From Synergistaceae bacterium (GTDB lineage Bacteria > Synergistota > Synergistia > Synergistales > Synergistaceae): a DNA stretch of 64,000 nucleotides. Positions 40,450-50,000 of the stretch are shown here, in pieces. The stretch lies in assembly GCA_030523725.1 (NCBI GenBank), contig JAUNHV010000004.1, forward strand, positions 119,049 to 183,048, written 5' to 3'. The notes under the pieces were generated by a model. The model did not search any database. It was not told where the DNA came from and was given only the letters and a program-made list of their open reading frames with translations. Each line of letters begins with the position of its first letter. Position 1 is the first letter of the stretch. The position numbers and the translations under genes were made by a program.

Positions 40450-41161
40450 CGTTGTGCTCCTTTATCAATTTTTTCAATTCGTCTCTGCTATATTCTTTTA
40501 TTTTGCCACTCCCGAGATTTCCAAGGCTTAAATTGCCAATTTTTCGTCTTGTAAGGTTTTTCACGTGGTAGCCTATGGCTCGTGCCATAAAACGGATTTC
40601 TCGCTTCAAGCCCTCTGCTAATTTCACTTCAACGTGGCTTCCACGAGGACGTTTGTTTTCTATTTTTTCAACACTGACAGGCTTCATAAATGTGCCTTCA
40701 AATGTCACACCGCTTCTCCATTCTTCCAGTTTTTCTTCAGTCAAGGGTCTCCAAAGTTCCACATCATAAGTTTTTATTATTCCCTTGCTTGGGTGGCTAA
40801 TTTCGTTCGCAAATTCACCGTCGTTTGTAAGGATTATCAGCCCTTGGCTTTCCTTGTCCAATCTGCCAACAGGGAAAAGACGCAGGTCGTCATACTCTTC
40901 TGGCAAGATGTCGATAACGGTGCGCTCACGAGAATCTTCAACGGCAGACAAAACACCAACAGGTTTATTCATAACAAGATAAACAAGGCGAGAAAGTGCC
41001 ACAGGCTTTCCGTCAAGGCACACAACATCGCTTTGCCCAACTTGTCGCCCTGGCTCTGTAACAACCTCTCCATTAACTGTAACGTGGCCTTCAAAGACCA
41101 AGGTGTCTGCCTTTCTTCTTGCCGCTACACCACAACTGGCAAGAAATTTATTCAGTCTCAT
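40436..41161 (-). CDS. rluB: rRNA pseudouridine synthase, RsuA/RluB family
   Basis: 241 residues from ATG 41161 ([20 protein letters not shown]), the canonical start of an S4 RNA-binding domain (about 1-60). The catalytic domain contains the essential aspartate in '[20 protein letters not shown]'. The enzyme isomerises a uridine in the peptidyl-transferase region of 23S rRNA (RluB-type) or in 16S rRNA (RsuA-type). The scpB neighbourhood favours RluB, since scpA-scpB-rluB is a common bacterial order. The start overlaps the scpB stop by 14 nt and has GAAGG upstream. Confidence 0.93.
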   Translation of the reverse strand: MRLNKFLASCGVAARRKADTLVFEGHVTVNGEVVTEPGRQVGQSDVVCLDGKPVALSRLVYLVMNKPVGVLSAVEDSRERTVIDILPEEYDDLRLFPVGRLDKESQGLIILTNDGEFANEISHPSKGIIKTYDVELWRPLTEEKLEEWRSGVTFEGTFMKPVSVEKIENKRPRGSHVEVKLAEGLKREIRFMARAIGYHVKNLTRRKIGNLSLGNLGSGKIKEYSRDELKKLIKEHNDERI

Positions 41162-41765
41162 CTGACATGCCTTCGTCCAGCTCTTTTTCGTTATCAACAA
41201 AGGAAGACAACTCGTCAAGGTTTGACTGTGATTCCTTTAACATTTCTTCATCGCTTTCCAGTTCCTCAAGTGATGGCAAATCTGCAATGGAATCAAGCCC
41301 AAAAATTTCTAAAAATCTTGGCGTTGTTTTATATTTTCTTGCACTTTTTTTGCCAAGTCCACCGCTTCTAAAACGCTCCACAAGCCCACGTTCAATCAGG
41401 GTATCAACAACCCTGTCACAGCGGACAGAGCGAATTTCTTCAATCGTGCTCATGGAAACCGGCTGATTATACGCGATGACCGATAACGTCTCAAAAGCCG
41501 CACGAGAAAGGCGGACACGCTCCGTAGCAAGAGAAGGGGAGAAGCTTTCTGCCAGATCACGCAAAGGTCTTGCCGTTGCAATTTGGTAACCGCCAGCAAG
41601 TTTCAAAATTGTGAGCCCAGCACCCTTTAATATTTCTGTGAGCTCTTTTATTCCGTCCTTTGCTTTTTCCTCTGTAATACCAAGATGGTCTGCCAAAGCT
41701 TCTGCAGTTACAGGGTCTTGTGAAACAAAAAGCAAAGCACCAAGCTGTGATGTTAATTCTGTCAT
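41148..41765 (-). CDS. scpB: Segregation and condensation protein B
   Basis: 205 residues from ATG 41765, with AGGTG 6 nt upstream; a GTG three codons earlier is part of that SD. ScpB is the winged-helix kite subunit of the SMC-ScpAB condensin. 'GALLFVSQDPVTAEALADHL' is the N-terminal winged helix, and 'FETLSVIAYNQPVSMSTIEEIR' is the diagnostic ScpB motif. The C-terminus is acidic (LESDEEMLKES), as is usual. Coupled to scpA, 17 nt upstream, and to rluB by overlap. Confidence 0.96.
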   Translation of the reverse strand: MTELTSQLGALLFVSQDPVTAEALADHLGITEEKAKDGIKELTEILKGAGLTILKLAGGYQIATARPLRDLAESFSPSLATERVRLSRAAFETLSVIAYNQPVSMSTIEEIRSVRCDRVVDTLIERGLVERFRSGGLGKKSARKYKTTPRFLEIFGLDSIADLPSLEELESDEEMLKESQSNLDELSSFVDNEKELDEGMSDETE

Positions 41766-41782
41766 TATAATCACCTAAATTT

Positions 41783-42634
41783 TTAATTTGTTTCTGTTTC
41801 AAATTCTTCGTATGTAATAGTCTTGCGGGCAAGCTCCACACAGCCGAGAGTTTCGTTTTGGATAATTTCCACTTGCCACAGACGTGACATTTCAAGCATT
41901 GCCATTATTGTTATTATCAAATTTTTGTGGTTTCTTTCTGTCAAAAATTCTATCAAGGGGCGTGGCTCGTCTGTCAATTGTTCGTAAAGTTCAGTCATTC
42001 TTGCTTCTATTTGTTGTTCATCTGGCACAGCGGCATCCGGAATTTCGTCCCACGAATCGTCAAAATATTCATCGTCGTTATTTGCTCTCATTCGCTCTTC
42101 ATAGAGATAGAGTAATTTCCACCATTTGCTTGCAAGAAATTCCACATCTCCGATGTCATAAGAGAATTTCTCCTCTTCTCCTGCACCACGAGCAAAGTAA
42201 TTTTCTCTTTCTGCCTTGGCACGAGCAAGCCAAGTGGCTGCTATGCGGTATGGCTTGTAGCGAGCTATCACCGCTTCTATGTCAATTTCCGGCTCTTGCT
42301 CATCATAAAAATCGTCAAGCTCTGGTTCTGGCTCTTGATTGGCGGGGTTCAAGCTTTTGCATTTGCGAAGAATGAGGCGTGTGGCAAAATTGAAAAATTC
42401 GCCAAGCTCCTCAAGCGTAACATTTTGCAATTTTTTGAGGAATGCAACATATTGACTGACGACTTCCACAAGGTTGACTTCCAGTGCATTTAATTCACGG
42501 CTATCAACCATTGCACAAAGCAAGTCCAGCGGTCCAGAAAAGTTTGACAAGGCAATAACAAAGTTATGGCTTTTGTCTTCTTCTTGCTTCGGAGTTTCTT
42601 TTTCTATTGATTCAGTCGGGTTAATTTCTTCCAT
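41783..42634 (-). CDS. scpA: Segregation and condensation protein A (kleisin)
   Basis: 283 residues from ATG 42634 (MEEINPTESIEKE), with AGGAGA 8 nt upstream. ScpA bridges the SMC heads. The kleisin signature 'FSGPLDLLCAMVDSRELNAL' lies near residues 35-55, followed by 'LGEFFNFATRLILRKCKSLNP'. There is an acidic middle segment ('PEPELDDFYDEQEPEIDIEA') and a C-terminal winged helix ('FLTERNHKNLIITIMAMLEM'). First gene of the long minus-strand operon, transcribed from the promoter at 42703-42731. Confidence 0.95.
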   Translation of the reverse strand: MEEINPTESIEKETPKQEEDKSHNFVIALSNFSGPLDLLCAMVDSRELNALEVNLVEVVSQYVAFLKKLQNVTLEELGEFFNFATRLILRKCKSLNPANQEPEPELDDFYDEQEPEIDIEAVIARYKPYRIAATWLARAKAERENYFARGAGEEEKFSYDIGDVEFLASKWWKLLYLYEERMRANNDDEYFDDSWDEIPDAAVPDEQQIEARMTELYEQLTDEPRPLIEFLTERNHKNLIITIMAMLEMSRLWQVEIIQNETLGCVELARKTITYEEFETETN

Positions 42635-42702
42635 AAAAATTTCTCCTAGGTTTGCGTTATAGTGGAATAAAATTGCTATAAAATCCACCCAACAACAGCG
42701 AA

Positions 42703-42731
42703 AGTATATAAGAAAAACCTTGATTTGTCAA
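42703..42731 (-). promoter_or_regulatory. Sigma-70/A-type promoter of the scpA operon
   Basis: On the minus strand, TTGACA (42731-42726) and TATACT (42708-42703) are separated by exactly 17 nt. The leader to scpA is about 65 nt. This is the best consensus match in the window. Confidence 0.8.
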
Positions 42732-42787
42732 AAGTGTAAGGGATGAGTATTTCTAGCTATAAGCGCATGCCTTTGACATGCTAACAT

Positions 42788-42834
42788 AAAGGCACAAGGT
42801 CGTCGGTAAAACCGACGACCTTGTGCCTTTTTTT
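42788..42834 (+). terminator. Perfect 19-bp hairpin with T-tract, oriented to the plus strand
   Basis: AAAGGCACAAGGTCGTCGG, loop TAAAA, exact reverse complement, then a run of seven T on the plus strand. No plus-strand gene precedes it. On the minus strand it lies about 180 bp after pyrF and would end in only a short U-tract. It may act as a bidirectional terminator for pyrF, or end an unannotated plus-strand RNA. Confidence 0.7.
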
Positions 42835-43011
42835 GTGAAAATCTTAAAAAATTCTTATAATCTTATGGCATTTTGATCTTGCTATTACTAAATTTTTGGT
42901 TTTGCGATGTAGAAAAAAGTCTGCGTAAAAGATGAAGGAATATTGAATGTGCAAGGTTTCAAAATTTTTATGTAACTTAGGGTAATTTGGCGCTTATGGT
43001 TAAATAAAACG

Positions 43012-43716
43012 TTAATCGCAGAATTCTTCCACTGCCCTGAGATATGCCGCAACTGGATCTTCCGCCTTTGTTATTGGGCGACCAACTACGATATAGTTAC
43101 TGCCGAGTTCCTTTGCCTTGGCAGGAGTTGTAACGCGGCTTTGGTCTCCCTTGTCGCCCTCTGCAAAGCGAACACCAGGCGTTACTGTCAAAAACTTTGC
43201 ACCGCAAAGAGAGTGAACTCTTGGAGATTCAAGAGGTGAGCAGACAACTCCGTCAAGCCCAGCAGAAGCGGCGTTCTTTGCATAGTGTCCTGCAACCTCC
43301 TCTACAGTTCCATGGATTAAAAGCTCCTGTTCCATCATCTCTTGGTTAGTTGAAGTTAACTGTGTAACGGCAATGAGGAGTGGGCGTGTTCCGTCTGACC
43401 TTGTGAGTCCCTTTATTGCTCCTTCCATCATCTTTTTGCCACCTGCTGCGTGTAGGTTCGTCATGTCGACGTCTAGGGAAGAAAGCACCCTCATGGCGCT
43501 CTCAACCGTGTTTGGAATGTCATGTAGCTTTAAGTCAAGGAAAATTTTGTGTCCCCGTGATTTTATTTCACGAACAATTTGTTGTCCAGCACCATAAAAA
43601 AGCTCCATCCCAATTTTCAAAAAAGGCTTTCTATCAAGTTTTTCAAACTTTGCTAAAAAGTCCAACGTTGCTTCTTGGCTTGGAAAATCACAAGCTATGA
43701 TTACATCTTTACCCAT
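43012..43716 (-). CDS. pyrF: Orotidine 5'-phosphate decarboxylase
   Basis: 234 residues from ATG 43716 ([16 protein letters not shown]), with GGAGG about 8 nt upstream. It makes UMP from OMP, the last step of pyrimidine synthesis. The catalytic Asp-Lys-Asp array is visible in '[13 protein letters not shown]'. 'VTPGVR' and '[14 protein letters not shown]' form the phosphate-binding end. The length is normal. The frame stays open upstream through the hairpin repeat, but that part is not protein-like and is excluded. Follows pyrD after 140 bp. Confidence 0.95.
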   Translation of the reverse strand: MGKDVIIACDFPSQEATLDFLAKFEKLDRKPFLKIGMELFYGAGQQIVREIKSRGHKIFLDLKLHDIPNTVESAMRVLSSLDVDMTNLHAAGGKKMMEGAIKGLTRSDGTRPLLIAVTQLTSTNQEMMEQELLIHGTVEEVAGHYAKNAASAGLDGVVCSPLESPRVHSLCGAKFLTVTPGVRFAEGDKGDQSRVTTPAKAKELGSNYIVVGRPITKAEDPVAAYLRAVEEFCD

Positions 43717-43745
43717 TTGTTTATCCTCCAGTTTTATATTTTTTT

Positions 43746-43843
43746 GCCATAAAGAACGTAGAGGGCATAGAGTTGTCGGCTTCGCCGACAAAAAGAAATT
43801 TACGAGCAAAGCTCGCCTTTATGCTCTTTATGTTTTTTATGGC
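43746..43843. repeat. Dispersed hairpin repeat, copy B (between pyrD and pyrF)
   Basis: 98 bp with inverted arms: left GCCATAAAGAACGTAGAGGG then CATAGAG; right CTTTATGCTCTTTATG then TTTTTTATGGC. The arm differences I see are G/A only, so they stay paired as G-U in minus-strand RNA or its complement. Inner hairpins are GTCGGC-TTC-GCCGAC (43775-43789) and CGAGC-AAA-GCTCG (43803-43815). It shares arm sequence with copy A at 34686-34756. It could modulate pyrF expression within the pyr operon. Confidence 0.6.
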
Positions 43844-43856
43844 TAATGTTTTTTAG

Positions 43857-44768
43857 CTAGTGTGCTTCTCCGATTATATCCTTTAAGGAAGAAATGTGGT
43901 ATTTTCCCATCATGCGTGGCAGGTCTTCCACGATTTTTTTGCATGCCCATGGGTCTATCAGGTTTGCAGAACCTACCTGCACTGCGGTGGCTCCTGCCAT
44001 CATCATTTCTATTACATCTTCTGCCGTAGAAACTCCCCCAAGCCCCATTATCGGAAGTTTTACCGCATCATATACTTGATAAACCATGCGAAGAGCGACA
44101 GGGAAGACGGCAGGACCAGAGAAGCCGCCCATTTTATTTGCTATTATCGGGTGGCGAGTTTTCAAGTTTATTCTCATACCAAGTAGTGTGTTTATAAGGC
44201 TTATGCCGTCTGCTCCAGCTTCTGCCACGGCAACGGCAATTTCTTTTATATCTGTTACGTTTGGTGAAAGTTTTGCAAAAACTGGCTTTGTGGTATTATC
44301 CTTTACGGCTTTTATTATGTTTGCCGCTGTTGTTGGACAAGTGCCAAACGCCATACCCCCACCCTTTGCGTTGGGGCAACTAATGTTAATTTCTAAAATT
44401 CCAACCTGCGGACATTTGTCGAGCCTACTTGCAACTGTTACATATTCTTCAAGAGAAAATCCACACACATTTGCGACAACTGGCTTCTTGAAGATTTTTG
44501 CAAGAGCTGGAAGTTCACGGTTTACCACAGCTTCAACGCCAGGATTTTGCAAACCAACGCTATTGATTAACCCCTCGTAACATTCGGCAATTCTCGGAGT
44601 GGGATTGCCAAAATGCGGATTTGCGGTGGTTCCCTTAAAGGAGAAACTGCCTAGGATATTTATGTCGTAAAGTTCCGCAAATTCCTGCCCATAGCCAAAT
44701 GTGCCACTTGCCGGAATTATTGGATTGTCAAGCTCAAGCCCTGCGAGGGTGACCCTTGTATCTACCAT
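43857..44768 (-). CDS. pyrD: Dihydroorotate dehydrogenase, class 1B catalytic subunit
   Basis: 303 residues. The FMN-binding (beta/alpha)8 enzyme oxidises dihydroorotate to orotate and passes electrons to PyrK and NAD+. 'NPIIPASGTFGYGQE' is the class 1B start, the catalytic cysteine is in 'ILEINISCPNAKGGGMAFG', and 'MGLGGVSTAEDVIEMMMAGA' plus 'VQVGSA' form the FMN phosphate site. The start overlaps the pyrK stop by 7 nt, which supports stoichiometric PyrD2K2 assembly. Confidence 0.96.
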   Translation of the reverse strand: MVDTRVTLAGLELDNPIIPASGTFGYGQEFAELYDINILGSFSFKGTTANPHFGNPTPRIAECYEGLINSVGLQNPGVEAVVNRELPALAKIFKKPVVANVCGFSLEEYVTVASRLDKCPQVGILEINISCPNAKGGGMAFGTCPTTAANIIKAVKDNTTKPVFAKLSPNVTDIKEIAVAVAEAGADGISLINTLLGMRINLKTRHPIIANKMGGFSGPAVFPVALRMVYQVYDAVKLPIMGLGGVSTAEDVIEMMMAGATAVQVGSANLIDPWACKKIVEDLPRMMGKYHISSLKDIIGEAH

Positions 44769-45493
44769 AACAAGTCCTCCTTTTCAAAAACCGGACCGTC
44801 CTTGCAAACACGCTTTGGACCTTTCGCTGTCTCAATGGAACAGCCCATGCAAGCACCAAAACCACAACCCATTCTTTCCTCAAGGCTAAGTTCTCCTGAT
44901 GTTTTTGTAGCATTTTTTAGTGCCTTGAGCATCGGCAGGGGACCACACGCATAAAAAAATGAATAGTCGCTTGGCAAGACGTCTGTAACAATTCCTCTTG
45001 TTCCTGCTGTTCCGTCAACGGTGGTGACGGAAACTGGACAATCAAGAGCCTCAAATTCGTTTACGAAGAAGATGTCTTGTGACGAAGCAAAGCCAAAAAC
45101 TGCCCTTGGATTTTTGCCTTGAGCAATTAGTTGCTTGGCTAGATAATAAAGTGGTGGAACGCCGACGCCACCACCAACGAGGAGAGGGGTATTGCCACTC
45201 TTACTTGTGTCAAAGCCATTGCCAAGACCTGTCAAGATGTCTAGTTCACTCCCACGTTGCAGCCCCTTCATTGACTCTGTACCACGACCGACAACCTTAT
45301 AGATGAGGGTTAGCACGCCGTCTTCAGTGTCTGCAACAGAAATTGGACGGCGAAGATAAAAACCCGGGAGGGCGATATTTACAAATTGCCCCGGAGCTGT
45401 TATCGCGTCTGTTTTGCCAAACATCCGCAAAAGAAAAACATCTTTTGCAATTTGAATATTTTTATCAACGGTGAAAATTTCTTGTTTTAACAT
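44762..45493 (-). CDS. pyrK: Dihydroorotate dehydrogenase B, electron-transfer subunit
   Basis: 243 residues. FAD/[2Fe-2S] subunit linking PyrD to NAD+. The FAD domain has 'APGQFVNIALPGFYLRRPIS' (RxPxS-type motif), the NAD domain has 'PLLVGGGVGVPPLYYLAKQL', and the cluster ligands are in 'MGCGFGACMGCSIET' plus a downstream Cys ('KRVCKDGP'). First gene of pyrK-pyrD-pyrF. Its extended -10 promoter lies about 30 nt upstream, which leaves no room for a PyrR-type attenuator. Confidence 0.95.
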   Translation of the reverse strand: MLKQEIFTVDKNIQIAKDVFLLRMFGKTDAITAPGQFVNIALPGFYLRRPISVADTEDGVLTLIYKVVGRGTESMKGLQRGSELDILTGLGNGFDTSKSGNTPLLVGGGVGVPPLYYLAKQLIAQGKNPRAVFGFASSQDIFFVNEFEALDCPVSVTTVDGTAGTRGIVTDVLPSDYSFFYACGPLPMLKALKNATKTSGELSLEERMGCGFGACMGCSIETAKGPKRVCKDGPVFEKEDLLW

Positions 45494-45526
45494 AGGTGGA
45501 TTTTCTCCTAATTTTTAATTGAGGTT

Positions 45527-45535
45527 ATTATAACA
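45527..45535 (-). promoter_or_regulatory. Extended -10 promoter of the pyrKDF operon
   Basis: TGTTATAAT on the minus strand, 34 nt before the pyrK ATG. No clear -35 is seen. The leader would be only about 27 nt. Confidence 0.6.
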
Positions 45536-45663
45536 GAAAAAGGTGCCTTAAAAGAAAAATATTTACTGCTAAATGCTAGGGCAAAGCTTTTTATAAAATT
45601 TGTAAGGTTTGTAAAAAGAGTAAATTTCAAAAAGAAGAATTTTATAGTTTTATAGAAAATTAC

Positions 45664-45692
45664 TAGACATCAAAAATATATTGATTTACAAT
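45664..45692 (+). promoter_or_regulatory. Promoter of guaA
   Basis: TAGACA (45664-45669), 17-nt spacer, TACAAT (45687-45692); the leader to the ATG at 45734 is about 35 nt. No purine riboswitch or other long structured leader fits in that space. Confidence 0.6.
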
Positions 45693-45733
45693 AATGAAAT
45701 TGAAACAAATCTTGCATTTTAGAGGTGCACAAA

Positions 45734-46981
45734 ATGGAACACAAAGACAAAATTTTGATAATTGATACAGGTTCACAACTTACACAGCTTCTTGCTAGAA
45801 AAGTGCGTGAATTTGGGGTCTATAGTGAAGTGCTTTTTTATGACAGCACGGAAATTGCTACAAGCGATGCAAAGGGTGTCATCATTAGTGGTAGTAGCGA
45901 AGAAGCAAGCGAGAAGGCCTTTGCCCTTGCAGTGCCAGTTTTGCCATTGGATGCCCCAGAATCTCTTTCAAAGGAAGAGCTAGATGCCTCGTTAAATGTC
46001 TTTGTCTTTGAAACTTGTGAATGCAAAAAAACTTGGGATTTGGGCGAAAACTGGATAAACGAAGAAGTGGCAAACATTCGTGCAAAGGTTGGTAATGACC
46101 CTGTTATTTGTGCCTTATCTGGTGGTGTTGATTCCACAGTTTCCGCTGTTATCACAAGCCGAGCGATTGGCAAGCAACTTCACTGTTTCTTTGTGAACCA
46201 CGGATTGCTCCGCAAAAACGAGCCAGAAGAAGTCTTGAATACATATAAAGAGCTTGATTTGCAGGTTACATACGTTGATGCAGAAGATAGATTTTTAACA
46301 GCCCTTGCTGGTGTTACAGAGCCGGAGAAGAAAAGAAAAATCATTGGAGAACTCTTTATTCGTATTTTTGAAGAGCAAGCAGCAAAACTCGGTGGAAGCC
46401 ACTGGTTACTCCAGGGCACGATATATCCAGATATAATTGAGTCTGGTCACGGTGGTGCTGGCGTAATAAAGAGTCACCATAACGTTGGCGGTTTGCCAAA
46501 GGATATGAAAATGGGACTCATTGAGCCTCTTCGTAACCTCTTTAAGGATGAAGTGAGGCGCGTTGGCGCTTCCCTTGGTATTCCAAAACATTTCCTTGAG
46601 CGCCATCCATTCCCAGGTCCTGGAATTGGCGTTCGTTGCCTTGGTGAATTAAAGAAAGAAAGACTGGATAGGCTCCGTGACGCAGATGCAATCTTCATTG
46701 AGGAAATTAGAAAAGCAGGGCTTTATACAAAAATTTGGCAAGCTTTTGGTGCACTTCTTCCAATTAGAAGCGTTGGTGCAAAAGATGGAATTCGTCAGTA
46801 TGGTGAGACAGTTGTGCTCCGCGCAATTTGCTCAAAAGACGCAATGACTGCCACATCTTACCACTTGCCATACGAACTTTTGGATACAGTTGCAGAGCGA
46901 ATTTGCAACGAAGTCGAGGGAATCAACAGAGTCGTTTGGGATATTACAGGCAAACCACCGGCAACAATTGAGTGGGAATAG
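45734..46981 (+). CDS. guaA: GMP synthase with an amputated glutamine-amidotransferase domain
   Basis: 415 residues from ATG 45734 (GAGGTG 5-10 nt upstream), about 105 fewer than usual GuaA. The ATP-pyrophosphatase domain (about 100-290) is intact: P-loop 'LSGGVDSTV' at 129-137, 'LLQGTIYPDIIESG', 'IKSHHNVGGLPKDM'. So is the dimerisation domain, which ends in the invariant 'GKPPATIEWE'. The N-terminal amidotransferase keeps its first strand ('ILIIDTGSQLTQLLARKVRE', 'GVIISGSS'). After 'VPVL' it jumps almost directly to the domain's last helix ('FVFETCECKKTW'). The nucleophile-elbow cysteine motif (GxCYGMQ) and the HPE catalytic pair are both gone. The protein should therefore convert XMP to GMP only with free ammonia, or with a separate glutaminase subunit. 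No frameshift is seen. Confidence 0.93.
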   Translation: MEHKDKILIIDTGSQLTQLLARKVREFGVYSEVLFYDSTEIATSDAKGVIISGSSEEASEKAFALAVPVLPLDAPESLSKEELDASLNVFVFETCECKKTWDLGENWINEEVANIRAKVGNDPVICALSGGVDSTVSAVITSRAIGKQLHCFFVNHGLLRKNEPEEVLNTYKELDLQVTYVDAEDRFLTALAGVTEPEKKRKIIGELFIRIFEEQAAKLGGSHWLLQGTIYPDIIESGHGGAGVIKSHHNVGGLPKDMKMGLIEPLRNLFKDEVRRVGASLGIPKHFLERHPFPGPGIGVRCLGELKKERLDRLRDADAIFIEEIRKAGLYTKIWQAFGALLPIRSVGAKDGIRQYGETVVLRAICSKDAMTATSYHLPYELLDTVAERICNEVEGINRVVWDITGKPPATIEWE

Positions 46982-47002
46982 ATAAAATACAAAGAGATAA
47001 TA

Positions 47003-47039
47003 AAAGAGACCTTATCGGTTATATCGATAAGGTCTCTTT
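47003..47039. terminator. Bidirectional terminator between guaA and the autotransporter gene
   Basis: A 15-bp perfect stem (AAAGAGACCTTATCG / CGATAAGGTCTCTTT) with a 7-nt loop separates convergent genes. The A/T ends supply short U-tracts on both strands. Confidence 0.75.
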
Positions 47040-47056
47040 ATGTTTGGAATAAATTA

Positions 47057-50000
47057 TTACTTGCCTTGTGTGCTTTTGCCGAGTTGCCATTGTAATCCAA
47101 GAGATATTGCAATACCGTTTTTACCGCCATTTCTTGCCATAGCTTGTAGGTAGCCTGTGAAATTTGTGCCATATTTCTTTTGAGCACCTAATCCATATTG
47201 GATATATGGCTTTGTTGACATTTCAGGCAAAACCACATCCTGCGCATAAAATTTAGTTTTGTCGTTTATATTGAAAACTCCACTCACAGCAGCATAAGTT
47301 TGCCACCCGTTTTTGAGGTTCATTATGTATTTTAGCTGTGGTTGAATTGTTATTGCGTGCATTGTGTTTGAGGCGATACTAACGTCTGCTGCATTTGTAT
47401 AATTTTCTGTTTTTATCATCGAATAGCCTAACATGAGACTAGGTTGCAAAATATGATTATTTTTGAGTTCAATATTATAGCCTGTCTTTATAGCACCACC
47501 AGCGTTGGACAAGGTAGGGCGCTCATAGCCATACATCGTTCTAGCCTTTGAAGTGCCGAGCCCTGTGGCAAGGTTGAGTGACGTGAAGAAATTTCCCTTG
47601 AACAGATGCACTGTTGCACCGACTGAAGCACCATTATAGTTCATATCAACATCCTCAAATGATTGATGTGCTCCGTTGTAACCCGCATAGAGAGAATATG
47701 CAAAATCCCAACCATTTTTTAGCGAATAAATGTCACTATCACAGCCAAAGTATGACCCAAAGGTTACGGCTTTTGTGCTTGGTCCGTTATCTAAAGAAAC
47801 ATTATCAAAAGAAGCATAGGGATTTAGCCAAACAGTATTCAAATCTTCTGCCGGATAATGGGAAGTGTTGACTGGCACATATTCATTCCTCTCTTTATAT
47901 GCCTTTCTCACATTTTCAGGCATATTCATATAGACATCAACGAAGTGAAAACCTTGATTAAAACTCTGCAATATCGTTGCGTAGCCAGAAAGTTGGGCTG
48001 CCACAGGGGACGACAATATCGCTGGATTGTAGCTTGTGTAATCATTGCCCCTTGCTAACATAAAACTCCCAGACATCTTATCAAATGTTAATCCATACTT
48101 AAAAATGGGTGTGTGTAACACAGTATCATTAAACCTAATAGCATCAGACAGATTTTCGTTATTTAATTCTGAGCTTATGAAAGGAACAGTATATTTTTCA
48201 CTGGTAATTGGAGTTTTTATGTGCAAAATATTTGGCAAAACTCTTAAACTGTAATTGTTTGTGATGACATCAATTGTATTTGCAAATGCAAGCTTATCCA
48301 CTTGCATTTTTTTTAGGTCTAAATCTATGCGAAGGTTACTATCTGCCTGGGTCTCAAGTTTTCCAAAATGCGTTGTTTGTGCCTTGTTGTTTGAAAGATT
48401 TAGAGTGCTATTGTTGTTTAAGACAAGAGCATTTTCTATATTTTGAACATTTGTTGCGAGACTCAAAGAAGCATTGTTTTGTAAATTTATGATGCCAGCT
48501 CCCATGACCTGTGCAGTAGTTGCCGTATCTTTTGACAAATCTACACTAGTTGACAAATTCAAGTTATTTTTTACCTGCAAGATTCCGTTATTTTGGACGG
48601 AATAAACTCTTGCTGTAACGTTATCAAAGGTTACCTCACCATTGCTATTTGCACCTAAATTTAATTTTAATGTGTTTTGTAATCTATTGTCGCCGTTTAT
48701 TGTTCCGTTCTTATATTGGCTTCCGTCCTTGAAATTCAAATTTGTAAAATACCATGTGCTGACATCGTTTGGGTCAGTGTGAATTAGCTCTGTGCCGTTA
48801 ACTTTACATGGGCGCGCAATTTCTGGTTTTTCCATGTCAGGTGTTTGATAACGATATGATTCTAGTGAATTCCAGTTTGAAATAATATCGCCGTTAATTT
48901 CTGCTGTGTTAAAAATATTTATTTCTTCCACATGAGCATTTTCCGAAATATAGATAGCTGCCTTTGTTCCAGACAACTTTCCCTTTATGTTTACCTCTTT
49001 TGCCAAGGCTCCGTCAACTTCTTCATCTAAAACTTCATTGTCAAAGATGTATCTAAAAACATAAAAATCTGTATGAGAACCTTTGGTATATAAAGCTGGT
49101 AAAAGCATGTTATAGCCAAAATCAAAGGACAGGGCAATGCCGTTTTCCCCTATTGCATTGACAGAAGAATTTTCTTCAAGATTTATTGTGTGATTTTTTC
49201 CAAATGTAAGCCCTACTCCAATGCTATTTGCACCGCTCGTAGTAATTGTGTTATTCAATGTAAATGTGTCTTCTACCCCGTCAATTCTTACACCAAAGGT
49301 GGCTTCACCAGAAAGGGCGGTGTTTGCACTTTGTGTAATAGTGTTTTTATCACCATAAATGTGTAAACCAACGGCATAATTTTTTGTACTGGAATATGGT
49401 GTGGAAATTGTTTCATTGATATTTTTAAGATAATAGGATTTACCGAAAAAATCCTTTACATTTATATTGTATCCTAAATCCACAAACGAGGTTAATTCCG
49501 CTTCCATACAGGTTATCCAGTTGCGATAATTTTGATGGGATAAATAACTGTTGCGAAGCTCTATGTGTGATAAATCAACAGATACCACTTCGTCTGCATT
49601 TATCGGTAACCCGTTTACAACAGTTGTAACTTCAGTGTATTTTGTGCCAGTTTTTTCAACTCTGTATTTTTCAGCATAATTTTTTAAGCCACCATTATTT
49701 GTAATGTTTGCCTGTGCTGTTGCTACAACGTCGCTATTGCCAAGAACTTTCAGTGTATTTTCCCCTACAAAATAAGGAACGAATTTATCAAGATAAATGA
49801 ATTTGTCTGCATCGCTTGGGTCAGCTATTCCTTCTTGTGGAGCGATAATTGTAGAATAAGTTGGTGTAGCATCTATTTGCACTCCCTTTTCTGAGGAAGA
49901 ATCAAACCTTAAATTCTTGTCCCATATAGATAAATTATCCTTGTAAAGTGGGCAATTACACGTTGCACCTTCAAATTCGTAAAGATTGTCTTTCCCATCG

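Larger units (their letters stand above)
42635..43011. other. 377-bp intergenic region between pyrF and scpA
   Basis: Contains the scpA promoter (42703-42731), a small hairpin GCATG-CCTTTGA-CATGC (about 42764-42780) and the strong hairpin at 42788-42834. The A+T-rich stretch 42840-43010 shows no convincing ORF or RNA gene. Confidence 0.6.

Noticed and set aside
43717..43809. Upstream extension of pyrF through the hairpin repeat
   Set aside because: The added residues derive from the repeat, have no homology, and the internal ATG has a textbook GGAGG.
45494..45733. PyrR attenuator or purine riboswitch in the pyrK-guaA divergent region
   Set aside because: Both predicted promoters lie only about 30-40 nt before the start codons, leaving no space for such leaders, and no matching motifs are seen.
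45734..46100. Frameshift or pseudogene explanation for the short guaA
   Set aside because: The frame is continuous, both sides of the missing segment align with normal GuaA, and other frames contain no remnant of the catalytic Cys or His-Glu motifs.
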